From Simplicispira psychrophila DSM 11588 (lineage in GTDB: Bacteria > Pseudomonadota > Gammaproteobacteria > Burkholderiales > Burkholderiaceae_C): a DNA stretch of 64,000 nucleotides. The notes under the pieces were generated by a model, which saw only the letters and a list, made by a program, of their open reading frames with translations, had not been told where the DNA came from and did not search any database. The stretch covers positions 62,001 to 126,000 of the forward strand of contig NZ_JHYS01000007.1 of NCBI RefSeq assembly GCF_000688255.1, read 5' to 3'. Shown here one piece after another: positions 9,066 to 16,370 of the stretch; within the stretch, counting starts at the first letter, position 1; every line of letters starts with the position of its first letter. The translations under genes and the position numbers were made by a program.

Positions 9066-9138
9066 GGCTATTCCTAGTGTTTAGTCACACGGGCCGTTGA
9101 ACTGTGCAGCGGCGCCGTGTTGGCAAAGTTTTACATGG

Positions 9139-9225
9139 TGGTGCGCGGGGGGGGACTCGAACCCCCACAGTATTGCTACCGTCAGGACCTAAACCTGGTG
9201 CGTCTACCAATTTCGCCACCCGCGC
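9139..9225 (-). tRNA. tRNA-Leu(TAG)
   Basis: The acceptor GCGCGGG pairs with CCCGCGC, followed by A and an encoded CCA (9139-9141). The anticodon stem CAGG/CCTG encloses TTTAGGT, giving TAG. The variable arm is long, as expected for leucine, and the T-arm GGGGGTTCGAGTCCCCC is intact. Confidence 0.95.
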
Positions 9226-9309
9226 AATCTATCAAACAAGCAGGCGGCAAATTGTCTTGTCGCCTGCGTGAAATTGGTCAACTTTAGATTTTAACCTGTT
9301 GGCGTGGTC

Positions 9310-12300
9310 TCAATCCACATCCATCGGCACGGATTCGGGCCGACGCACTCGAAACCACGCGGCATACATGGCTGGCAGCGCCAGCAAGGTCAGTACCGTG
9401 GCCACGATCAGCCCGCCCATGATGGCCACCGCCATCGGTCCCCAGAAGATGCTGCGCGACAGCGGAATCATGGCCAGCACTGCCGCGGCAGCCGTCAGCA
9501 CGATAGGCCGCAGACGCCGCACCGCCGATTCAACAATCGCCGTCCACGTCGGCACGCCGCGTGCCCGGTCGCTCTCGATCTGGTCGATCAGAATGACTGA
9601 ATTGCGCTGGATCATGCCCATCAGCGCGATCACGCCGAGCAGCGCCACGAAGCCAAACGGCCGTCCCAACAACAGCAATGCCGCCGCCACCCCGGCAATG
9701 CCCAGCGGCCCGGTCAGGAACACCAGCATGGCACGGCTGAAGCTGTGCAGTTGCAGCATCAGCAGCGTGAAGGTGATGAACAACATGATCGGAATGCCGG
9801 CCGCAATCGACGACGCGCCCTTGGAGCTTTCTTCGACTGCGCCTGCCACCTCGATGCGGTAGGCGTTCTGGCCAGCGCCGTGCCAGGCGGCCTCGATCTT
9901 GCGCAGCTCGGGCAACAGCACCTGCGTCACCGTAGCGCCCTGCAGACCCTCTACCACGTCGCCCTGCACGGTGATGGCGTAGTCACGGTTTTCGCGCCAC
10001 ATCACGCCCGGCTCCCAGGCCAGCACTGGCTTGGCGATCTGCGTCAGCGGAATTGACTGACCCGAGGCCGTGGTCAGGTAGGCGTTGGCAATATCGCTGA
10101 TGAAGCGGTGCTCATCCTCGGGCTGGCGCAGCACGATGTCGATCAGCTTGTCACCCTCGCGGTACTGACCGACCTGCATGCCCGACTGCATCACCCGCGA
10201 TGCCTGGGCAATCGACTGGCTGGTCACGCCCAAGGCGCGCGCCTTGGCCTGATCGACCTCCAGGCGCAGCACCTTGACCGACTCGTTCCAGTTGTCGTTG
10301 ACGCCGCGCATCTGCTCTGCCGCACGCAGCACGTCCTTGACCTCATCGGCATGCACGCGCAGTGCCGCCGGATCAGGCCCGACAACGCGAAACTGCACTG
10401 GGTACGGCACCGGCGGCCCGCTGGGCAGCAGCTTGACGCGGCCGCGCACCTCCGGGAATTCGCTGGCCAGCAGGCTAGGCAGTTTGACACGCAAGGTTTC
10501 GCGCACCTTCACGTCCTGCGCCATGACGATGAATTGCGAGACGTTGGTTTGGGGAAACACCTGATCCAGCGGCAGGTAAAAACGCGGCACGCCCGAGCCC
10601 ACCCAGGTCGCCACATTAGCCACGCCCGGCTCGGCGCGCAGGCGTGCTTCGACGCGGCGCGTCACCGCCTCGTTGCCGGCAAATGAGGTACCTTCCGGGA
10701 ACCAGACATCGACCATGATTTCGGGCCGTGCTGAATCGGGGAAGAACTGCTGCTGGACCCGGCCCATGCCGAAAATACCCAGCGCAAAAATCAGCAAGGT
10801 GGCGCCAATGGTCAGCCAGCGGTACTCGACGCACCAGTTCACCGTGCGCCGAAAGGTGTTGTAGAACGCGCTATCAAACACCTCGTGCGGATGCGCCGTG
10901 ATACCCGGCGCAGCACCTGGAATGGCCGGCAACAGTTCGACGTGTGCCGGCGTTTTCAGCAGCAGCGTGCCTAGATAGGGCACAAAATACACCGAGACGA
11001 TCCACGACAGCACCAACGCAATCACCGTCACGGCAAAAATCGCAAAGGTGTATTCGCCGGTCATGGAGCGGGCAATGCCAATCGGCAGAAAACCCGCCGC
11101 CGTGATTAGCGTGCCGGTCAGCATCGGGATAGCGGTGATCTCGTAGGCAAAAGTGGCCGAGCGCACCTTGTCGTAGCCCTCTTCCATTTTGCGCACCATC
11201 ATCTCGACGGCAATGATGGCATCGTCCACCAGCAAGCCCAGCGCAATGATCAGCGAGCCGAGCGAAATTTTGTGCAGGCCAATATCCCAGTACCACATGG
11301 CCAGGAAAGTAACGGCCAGCACCAGCGGAATGGTGATCCCAACCACCAGACCCGGGCGTGGGTCGATATACCAGCGCTTCCACCACGGTTGGGGCCCACT
11401 GCGCTGGTGCAGGCCCAGCGCGACAAAACTGACCGCCAGCACGATCACCACCGCCTCGATCAGCACCTTGACAAACTCATTGACCGAGCTGGCCACGGCC
11501 TGGGGCTGGTCTTGCACATTCACCAGCTGCACGCCGGCCGGCAGCTGCTTTTCAATGCGCTGCGTGGTGGCGTGCAAGGCCTTGCCCAGGCGAATGATGT
11601 CGCCGCCCTTGGCCATCGACACCCCCAGCGCAATCACCTCTTGGCCCTCAAAGCGCACCTTGACGTTGGGCGGATCGACATAACCGCGTTGGACTTCGGC
11701 AATATCGCCCAAGCGCAGCTGCCGCCCTGAGGCCCCGCGGATCGGCATGGCGCGCAGGTCTTCAATGGCATTGAACTGGCCGGCCACGCGCACCTGCACC
11801 TGGTCTTGCGCGGTTTGCACCGTGCCGGCACTTTCAACGGCATTTTGCTGGCCTAACTGCGCCAAGACCTGATTCATGTCCAAACCGAATTGCGACAGGC
11901 GCTTTTGCGAAATCTCAATGAAGATTTTCTCGTCCTGCACCCCAAACAACTCGACCTTGGCTACGTCCTGTACGCGCAGCAGTTGCTGGCGCAGATCATC
12001 GGCAAACACCTTCAGTTCGGCGTTACTGAACCCCTCGCCTTCCAGTGCATAAATGACGCCATAGACATCGCCAAAATCGTCGTTGAAAAACGGCCCCTGC
12101 ACACCCTGCGGCAAGGTGTAACGCATGTCGCCAATCTTCTTGCGCACGGCATACCAGACGCCCGCCACCTCGGAGGCGCGCGATGAATCCTTGATCTGAA
12201 AAATAATTTGCGACTCGCCCGGCTTGGAATAGCTGCGAATCTTGTCGGCGTAAGGCACCTCTTGCAGCGTGCGCTCAATCTTGTCGGTGACCTGCTCTGC

Positions 12301-12504
12301 CACCTGCTGCGCCGTCGCGCCGGGCCAATAGGTGCGCACCACCATGGCGCGGAAAGTGAAGGGCGGGTCTTCGTCCTGCCCGAGTTGGAAATAAGCCCCC
12401 ACGCCCATCAGCAGCAGCACCACCATCAGGTAGCGCGTCAGCGCCGGATGATCGAGCGCCCATTTGGAGAGGTTAAAACCCTTGGTTGGTTCGACTGGCG
12501 TCAT
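9310..12504 (-). CDS. RND efflux transporter, inner-membrane permease
   Basis: Proton-driven efflux permease of the AcrB/HAE1 superfamily, 1064 residues, close to the family norm. It has an N-terminal membrane helix (ALTRYLMVVLLLMGVGAYF), two large periplasmic loops, and two sets of membrane helices. The proton-relay region LGLLVDDAIIAVEMMVRKME is the conserved helix 4 motif with two adjacent aspartates. The second half contains GVIALMGMIQRNSVILIDQIE. It follows the adaptor gene by 7 bases. No outer-membrane factor or regulator is adjacent, so it may use a TolC-like protein from elsewhere. The substrate cannot be predicted. Confidence 0.93.
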   Translation of the reverse strand: MTPVEPTKGFNLSKWALDHPALTRYLMVVLLLMGVGAYFQLGQDEDPPFTFRAMVVRTYWPGATAQQVAEQVTDKIERTLQEVPYADKIRSYSKPGESQIIFQIKDSSRASEVAGVWYAVRKKIGDMRYTLPQGVQGPFFNDDFGDVYGVIYALEGEGFSNAELKVFADDLRQQLLRVQDVAKVELFGVQDEKIFIEISQKRLSQFGLDMNQVLAQLGQQNAVESAGTVQTAQDQVQVRVAGQFNAIEDLRAMPIRGASGRQLRLGDIAEVQRGYVDPPNVKVRFEGQEVIALGVSMAKGGDIIRLGKALHATTQRIEKQLPAGVQLVNVQDQPQAVASSVNEFVKVLIEAVVIVLAVSFVALGLHQRSGPQPWWKRWYIDPRPGLVVGITIPLVLAVTFLAMWYWDIGLHKISLGSLIIALGLLVDDAIIAVEMMVRKMEEGYDKVRSATFAYEITAIPMLTGTLITAAGFLPIGIARSMTGEYTFAIFAVTVIALVLSWIVSVYFVPYLGTLLLKTPAHVELLPAIPGAAPGITAHPHEVFDSAFYNTFRRTVNWCVEYRWLTIGATLLIFALGIFGMGRVQQQFFPDSARPEIMVDVWFPEGTSFAGNEAVTRRVEARLRAEPGVANVATWVGSGVPRFYLPLDQVFPQTNVSQFIVMAQDVKVRETLRVKLPSLLASEFPEVRGRVKLLPSGPPVPYPVQFRVVGPDPAALRVHADEVKDVLRAAEQMRGVNDNWNESVKVLRLEVDQAKARALGVTSQSIAQASRVMQSGMQVGQYREGDKLIDIVLRQPEDEHRFISDIANAYLTTASGQSIPLTQIAKPVLAWEPGVMWRENRDYAITVQGDVVEGLQGATVTQVLLPELRKIEAAWHGAGQNAYRIEVAGAVEESSKGASSIAAGIPIMLFITFTLLMLQLHSFSRAMLVFLTGPLGIAGVAAALLLLGRPFGFVALLGVIALMGMIQRNSVILIDQIESDRARGVPTWTAIVESAVRRLRPIVLTAAAAVLAMIPLSRSIFWGPMAVAIMGGLIVATVLTLLALPAMYAAWFRVRRPESVPMDVD

Positions 12505-12511
12505 GACAGGC

Positions 12512-13777
12512 TCACGGCTTGGCAGCAGAGGCTGCCGGTTGCACCGCAGGAGCGGCCTTATCTGCTGCGTTATCAGGAGCTAACGGCGCTTGATTGGCGG
12601 GCGCTCCAGGCACTTTTGACTCATAAATCACCACTTTCTGCCCAGGCGAGAGCACATGCACGCCCGTCGCCACCACCTGCATGCCCGGCGTCAGGCCCGA
12701 GGCCACCACCGCGGCGTTGCCATCGGCACTGGCAATCTCCACTTCCTGCGAGCGCACCGTGCTGGTCGCCGGCTCGTACACCCACACCGCCGTGCCCTGG
12801 CCCTGCTGGCGCAGCGCCGTCGTCGGCAGCGTGATGGCCTGGGTGCCGGCGTGACCGAGGCCCTGCGGCGCCACATACACCGTGGCCCCCAGCGGCAGCG
12901 CCGTGGCGCCGTCTAACCCGACCTTGACCGCATAGGTGCGCGTCACCGGGTCAGCGCTGGCCGCCACCTCACGCACACGGCCCACCAGGGTCTCGCCGCC
13001 CGACCAGGCGCGCACGCGCACCGCCTGGCCCGGAGCCATCTGCGCCACCTTGTCTTCCGGCACGGCAAACACCACGTCGCGCGCGCCATCCTGGGCAATG
13101 CGCAACACCGGCGTGCCAGCCGCCACCACCTGGCCAGGCTCGGCGTCAATCCCCGTGACCACCCCGGCCATATCCGCCAGCAGGCGCGTGTAGTCCGTCT
13201 GGTTGCCCTGCGACGACGACTGCGCGCGCGCCTGCGCCAGCGTCGCCTGCGCCGCCTGGAGCGTTGCTTGGCGACGCTCCAGTTCGGCGCCGCTAATAAA
13301 GTTCTGCGCTTTCAGCGCGGCATAGCGCTTGAAATCAGCTGCCGCCAAATCACGTTGTGTCTGCGCTGCGCTCACTTGCGCCTGCGCAGCTTGTGCGGCC
13401 AACTGGTAGTCCTGCGGATCGAGCTGCGCCAACACTTGGCCGGCGCGCACGCGCTGGCCCAGTTCGGCCTGGCGCCGCACGATCTTGCCGGCAACACGAA
13501 AGCCCAGGCGCGACTCGACACGTGCGCGCACCTCCCCAGCATATTCAATCTGCGATTGCAGCGCGGTCACACCCACCGTCAGCAGCTTGACCGAGCGCAC
13601 CGGCTCGGGCGGCGGCTCGGGGCGCGAACAGCCCGCCACCAGTACGGCCAGCGCTGTGACCGTCACCCCGGTCAGCGCCCGCCCCCGCCTGTCCAGACGG
13701 AAAAAAAGCCCCGATGGGGGCCATAAAAATTCTGCCCGGGGCAAAACTGTGGAGCGGGTGCGCACGACAAATTCCAT
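12512..13777 (-). CDS. RND efflux periplasmic adaptor (membrane fusion) lipoprotein
   Basis: Links the RND permease to the outer-membrane channel. Hallmarks are the beta-barrel/lipoyl segments (RVESRLGFRVAGKIVRR; LGQRVRAGQVLAQLDPQDY), a coiled-coil hairpin, and PGQVVAAGTPVLRIA. A lipobox LVAGC lies unusually deep, near residue 50 of this frame. The stretch before it includes a terminator-like hairpin (13701-13721), so the true start may be a non-ATG codon near 13696 giving D-R-R-G-R before the hydrophobic core. It is co-transcribed with the permease 7 bases downstream. A dispersed-repeat copy encodes part of the C-terminal tail. Confidence 0.88.
   Translation of the reverse strand: MEFVVRTRSTVLPRAEFLWPPSGLFFRLDRRGRALTGVTVTALAVLVAGCSRPEPPPEPVRSVKLLTVGVTALQSQIEYAGEVRARVESRLGFRVAGKIVRRQAELGQRVRAGQVLAQLDPQDYQLAAQAAQAQVSAAQTQRDLAAADFKRYAALKAQNFISGAELERRQATLQAAQATLAQARAQSSSQGNQTDYTRLLADMAGVVTGIDAEPGQVVAAGTPVLRIAQDGARDVVFAVPEDKVAQMAPGQAVRVRAWSGGETLVGRVREVAASADPVTRTYAVKVGLDGATALPLGATVYVAPQGLGHAGTQAITLPTTALRQQGQGTAVWVYEPATSTVRSQEVEIASADGNAAVVASGLTPGMQVVATGVHVLSPGQKVVIYESKVPGAPANQAPLAPDNAADKAAPAVQPAASAAKP
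12570..12625 (+). repeat. dispersed repeat copy 3 (inside the adaptor gene)
   Basis: GGAGCTAACGGCGC, then GGGCGCTCCAGGCAC and TTTTGACTCA. It aligns with the mutS copy, which has GAGCTAATAGCGCA, GGGCTAGAGGCC and TTTGACTCA at the same spacing. It encodes part of the low-complexity C-terminus, read on the minus strand. Confidence 0.5.
13701..13721 (-). terminator. terminator-like hairpin in the adaptor leader
   Basis: On the minus strand GCCCC-CATC-GGGGC is followed by seven T residues, the form of an intrinsic terminator. It lies inside the annotated 5' end of the adaptor gene, about 60-75 bases after the ATG at 13777. It may be an attenuator or mark a 5' untranslated leader. Confidence 0.5.
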
Positions 13778-13872
13778 GATGCATCTCTTAATGACTGGCT
13801 GGTTAGTAATTTAGGGGATAGCCCTGACACTGTCAAGAAAGAAGACAACCGGCTGAACAGGCTGCTGCGACA

Positions 13873-14742
13873 ATGCGCGCCGTGAACCACCCTGCCCCCT
13901 CCAGCGCACCGCTTCCGGTGACGCACTATGAAAATTTTCCGGTGGCCTCGCTGCTGTGCCCGCCGCAGTTGCGCGCGCCGATTGCCGTTATCTACACCTT
14001 TGCCCGCACCGCCGATGACATCGCCGACGAGGGCAACGCAACAGCTGCCGAGCGCTTGCAGGATCTGGCCGACTACCGCGCCGACCTACAAGCTATCGCC
14101 GCCGGCGCCGCACCATCGCCGCGCTGGGCCAGCGTGTTTTTACCGCTCGCCGGCATCTTGCGCAGCCACCAGCTACCGATACCCCTGCTGGACGATTTGC
14201 TGAGTGCTTTTGCGCAAGACGTGGCTAAAACCGACGCCGCTGCTGGCTACGCCGACCGCGCCGAACTGCTGGACTATTGCCGCCGCTCGGCCAACCCGGT
14301 GGGGCGTTTGTTGCTGCACTTGTATGGCGTGCAAGCGCCGTCCGCGCTGGAGCAAAGCGATGCCATCTGCACCGCGCTGCAACTCATCAATTTCTGGCAA
14401 GACCTGAGCGTGGATCTGCCCCGTGGACGCTTTTACCTGCCCGAAGCCGATTGCGCCGCCCATGGCGTGCAACGCACTGACCTGCTGGCCCGGCGCAACA
14501 CGCTGCACACTACACAATTAATAGCTGATAGCGCAGACTGGGCAAGGTCTAGCATGACAAAAGGTTCTCCCTTGGTCCACCGCTTGCCGGGCCGCGCCGG
14601 CTGGGAGTTGCGCCTGGTGGTGCAAGGCGGATTGCGCATTCTGGCCAAAGTGGATGCCCTGCGCGGCGCCAGCCTGCACACCCGCCCGCGCATCCGTGCC
14701 TGGGACGGGCCGCTGATGCTGGCGCGCGCATGGGCCATGTGA
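13873..14742 (+). CDS. hpnC: squalene synthase-like HpnC (hydroxysqualene synthase)
   Basis: Member of the trans-isoprenyl diphosphate synthase family; HpnC converts presqualene diphosphate to hydroxysqualene in the HpnCDE route to squalene and hopanoids. Visible motifs are HYENFPVASLLCP at the N-terminus, the first Asp-rich motif ARTADDIADEG, and the second, INFWQDLSVDLPRGRFYLP. Residues about 214-231 come from a dispersed repeat (14511-14566). No hpnD or hpnE is next to it, so the partners must be elsewhere. It is divergent from the efflux adaptor and convergent with the CBS gene. Confidence 0.85.
   Translation: MRAVNHPAPSSAPLPVTHYENFPVASLLCPPQLRAPIAVIYTFARTADDIADEGNATAAERLQDLADYRADLQAIAAGAAPSPRWASVFLPLAGILRSHQLPIPLLDDLLSAFAQDVAKTDAAAGYADRAELLDYCRRSANPVGRLLLHLYGVQAPSALEQSDAICTALQLINFWQDLSVDLPRGRFYLPEADCAAHGVQRTDLLARRNTLHTTQLIADSADWARSSMTKGSPLVHRLPGRAGWELRLVVQGGLRILAKVDALRGASLHTRPRIRAWDGPLMLARAWAM
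14511..14566 (+). repeat. dispersed repeat copy 4 (inside hpnC)
   Basis: Contains AATAGCTGATAGCGCAGA and CAAGGTCTAG, matching the mutS copy's GAGCTAATAGCGCA and CAAGGGCTAG at the same spacing. Translated in frame as T-Q-L-I-A-D-S-A-D-W-A-R. Confidence 0.55.
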
Positions 14743-14744
14743 AA

Positions 14745-14762
14745 AGGCCCGCCACCGGGCCT
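14745..14762. terminator. hairpin between convergent hpnC and CBS gene
   Basis: AGGCCCG-CCAC-CGGGCCT, a 7-bp perfect stem starting 2 bases after the hpnC stop, without a T-run. Confidence 0.4.
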
Positions 14763-14794
14763 AGTGACAACGCCAGCGCCCGCAGTGCTCAGGC

Positions 14795-15235
14795 TCAGCT
14801 ATTGCGGCCGGTGATGTAGTGCTTCATCTGCTCGATGATGAATTTCTGCTCGGAGATGATGTCCTTGACCAGGTCACCAATAGAAATCATGCCCACCAGC
14901 GCATCGTCCTCGACCACCGGCAGGTGGCGCAGACGGTTTTCCGTCATCAGCGCCATGCACTCTTCGCTGGTCTGTGTCGGCTGCACATACATCACCGCCG
15001 TGGTCATGACATCACGCACCAACGTAGCCACCGAAGTTCGCCCCATCAGGGCGATTTTGCGAGCGTAGTCGCGCTCGGTCACGATACCCACAATGGTGCT
15101 GCCTTCCATGACCAGCAAGGCACCAATGTGCAGGTCGGCCATGCTTTGCAGCGCCTCCAGTACCGAGGCCGTCGGCCGAATGGAATGCACCAGACCATCG
15201 GGTTTGGATTTGAGAATTTCAGCAACAACCGTCAT
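14795..15235 (-). CDS. tandem CBS-domain protein
   Basis: The 146-residue cytoplasmic protein consists of two CBS domains. The first (about residues 10-60) contains ALLVMEGSTIVGIVTERDY; the second (about 75-130) contains LRHLPVVEDDALVGMISIGDLVK. Such pairs bind adenine nucleotides and often sense energy state, but stand-alone versions have no assigned target. The start is supported by AGGAGG 5 bases before the ATG. Convergent with hpnC. Confidence 0.88.
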   Translation of the reverse strand: MTVVAEILKSKPDGLVHSIRPTASVLEALQSMADLHIGALLVMEGSTIVGIVTERDYARKIALMGRTSVATLVRDVMTTAVMYVQPTQTSEECMALMTENRLRHLPVVEDDALVGMISIGDLVKDIISEQKFIIEQMKHYITGRNS

Positions 15236-15297
15236 GGGATCCTCCTAAAAAATAGCGATATACGAGAGTATTTCAGTACTGTGGCGCGGCACGCCTG

Positions 15298-15945
15298 TCA
15301 GCGGCGGCCGCCGAGAAAATTACCACCAATTTTCATCAGATCGCTCAGGCCCACTTGGCCATCACCGTCCTGGTCCAGCAGGGAAGCGAGCAAACCACCG
15401 CCCAGGCCGCCTTGCTGCTGCACACGTGCATGTTCCTGCCCCAGCACCTGGCCCAGGCCATCGGCGCTCAGGCCGCCGGCGCTGGCGCGCTGCGCCAAGA
15501 AGGACATCACGATAGGCGCCAGCATCTGCAGCAATTGCCCGGCATGGGCACCCAGACCGGTGGCCTGGCCCAGACCCGCTTCAACGCGCTGCTGATTGCC
15601 ACCAAAAATATGGCCCAGGATGGCGGCGCCATCGGGTGCCGCACTGGCGCCGCCAGAGTGGCCGCCACCGAGCAGGCCACCCAGCAAACCACCGAGCCCG
15701 CCCAAGCCACTCAAACCGCCAGCCGCACCGTCCTGGTACTGCTGCAGTGCGCCGAACAAATCCATGGCGCCCTGCGGTTGTGCCGCATTGCGCCCCAGCG
15801 CACCCAGCATCAAGGGCAGCGCAGCACTCACGGCACTGTGCATCTGGGCGGTATCGGTGCCCAGCTGCTGCGCCATTTGTTGCAGCGGCGCGCCTTGCAA
15901 TTGGGACATCAGTTCTTCAACAAGGGAAGGCGAGGAGGTAGTCAT
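15298..15945 (-). CDS. DUF937/YidB-like protein with one EF-hand-like loop
   Basis: A protein of 215 residues. The N-terminal part (EELMSQLQGAPLQQMAQQLG, then SAALPLMLGALGRNA) is typical of the DUF937/YidB family, whose role is not well known. The middle is glycine-rich (GLGGLLGGLLGGG). Near the C-terminus DQDGDGQVGLSDL has the spacing of a calcium-binding EF-hand loop. The open frame continues to 16143, but the Met at 15945 begins the family-like MTTSSPSLVEEL and has AAGGAG-like bases upstream. No signal peptide. Confidence 0.78.
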   Translation of the reverse strand: MTTSSPSLVEELMSQLQGAPLQQMAQQLGTDTAQMHSAVSAALPLMLGALGRNAAQPQGAMDLFGALQQYQDGAAGGLSGLGGLGGLLGGLLGGGHSGGASAAPDGAAILGHIFGGNQQRVEAGLGQATGLGAHAGQLLQMLAPIVMSFLAQRASAGGLSADGLGQVLGQEHARVQQQGGLGGGLLASLLDQDGDGQVGLSDLMKIGGNFLGGRR

Positions 15946-16065
15946 GGAAGCTTCTTTCAAAAGGAGTGGCGTTGAAAGACCATCGTAGCGGCAAGACAGC
16001 CAAGCGGCCATGCAGATCGTGCCAGTGCCATGCCAGCGTGCACGAAGGCTCTGGCATGCCCAATC

Positions 16066-16116
16066 TGGTGCAGCCCAGCGCAACCATCTACCCAAGCTGG
16101 TGCAGCGCAGTGCACC
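16066..16116 (+). promoter_or_regulatory. putative activator sites upstream of nirB
   Basis: TGGTGCA occurs at 16066-16072 and 16098-16104, 32 bases (three helical turns) apart. The second is part of the inverted repeat GGTGCA-GCGCAG-TGCACC (16099-16116). These resemble NtrC half-sites (TGCACC/GGTGCA), although the order of the halves is reversed compared with the classical site. They lie about 130-180 bases upstream of a sigma-54 promoter, a typical enhancer distance. Confidence 0.4.
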
Positions 16117-16244
16117 GGACAGGGCCCTGGCAAGGACAGACAAGGGCGGGCGCCGGCTTTCATCTATTTGATTTCCATAGCAAGGGAGTCACTTCCCTCC
16201 AGCGCCAGCGCCCTATTTGATTCAAATTTACAGCCGACAAAACA

Positions 16245-16260
16245 TGGCATGAACATTGCT
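16245..16260 (+). promoter_or_regulatory. sigma-54 promoter of the nirBD cluster
   Basis: TGGCATGAACATTGCT matches the -24/-12 consensus TGGCAC-n5-TTGCW, with the invariant GG and GC separated by exactly 10 bases. It fits nitrogen control of nitrite assimilation. Transcription would begin near 16271, leaving a leader of about 100 bases before the nirB start. Confidence 0.65.
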
Positions 16261-16370
16261 TTATGTTTAGGGAAACCGCCCTAAGCGGATGGCACGTGGG
16301 CCATTGTGCAGTAGCGCTGCCGCTAGCTCCGCCACTTTTTTGTTTCTCTCAACTGCAAGCGAGGCTCCCG

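Larger units (their letters stand above)
15946..16370. other. 425-bp regulatory region upstream of nirB
   Basis: No coding gene seen. It contains a GGTGCA...TGCACC inverted repeat, two TGGTGCA half-sites 32 bases apart, a sigma-54 promoter and a leader of about 100 bases with a perfect 6-bp hairpin TTAGGG-AAACCG-CCCTAA (16267-16284) and a T-run near 16336. Confidence 0.6.

Noticed and set aside
9240-9267. GCAGGCG/CGCCTGC inverted repeat after the RND permease as a terminator
   Set aside because: Arms of 7 bases with a 14-base loop and no T-run; it overlaps the likely tRNA-Leu promoter and is not convincing as a terminator.
16267-16284. nirB leader hairpin as a definite ANTAR/NasT target
   Set aside because: The hexaloop lacks the conserved G at position 4, only one such hairpin is clear and it overlaps the expected sigma-54 start site.
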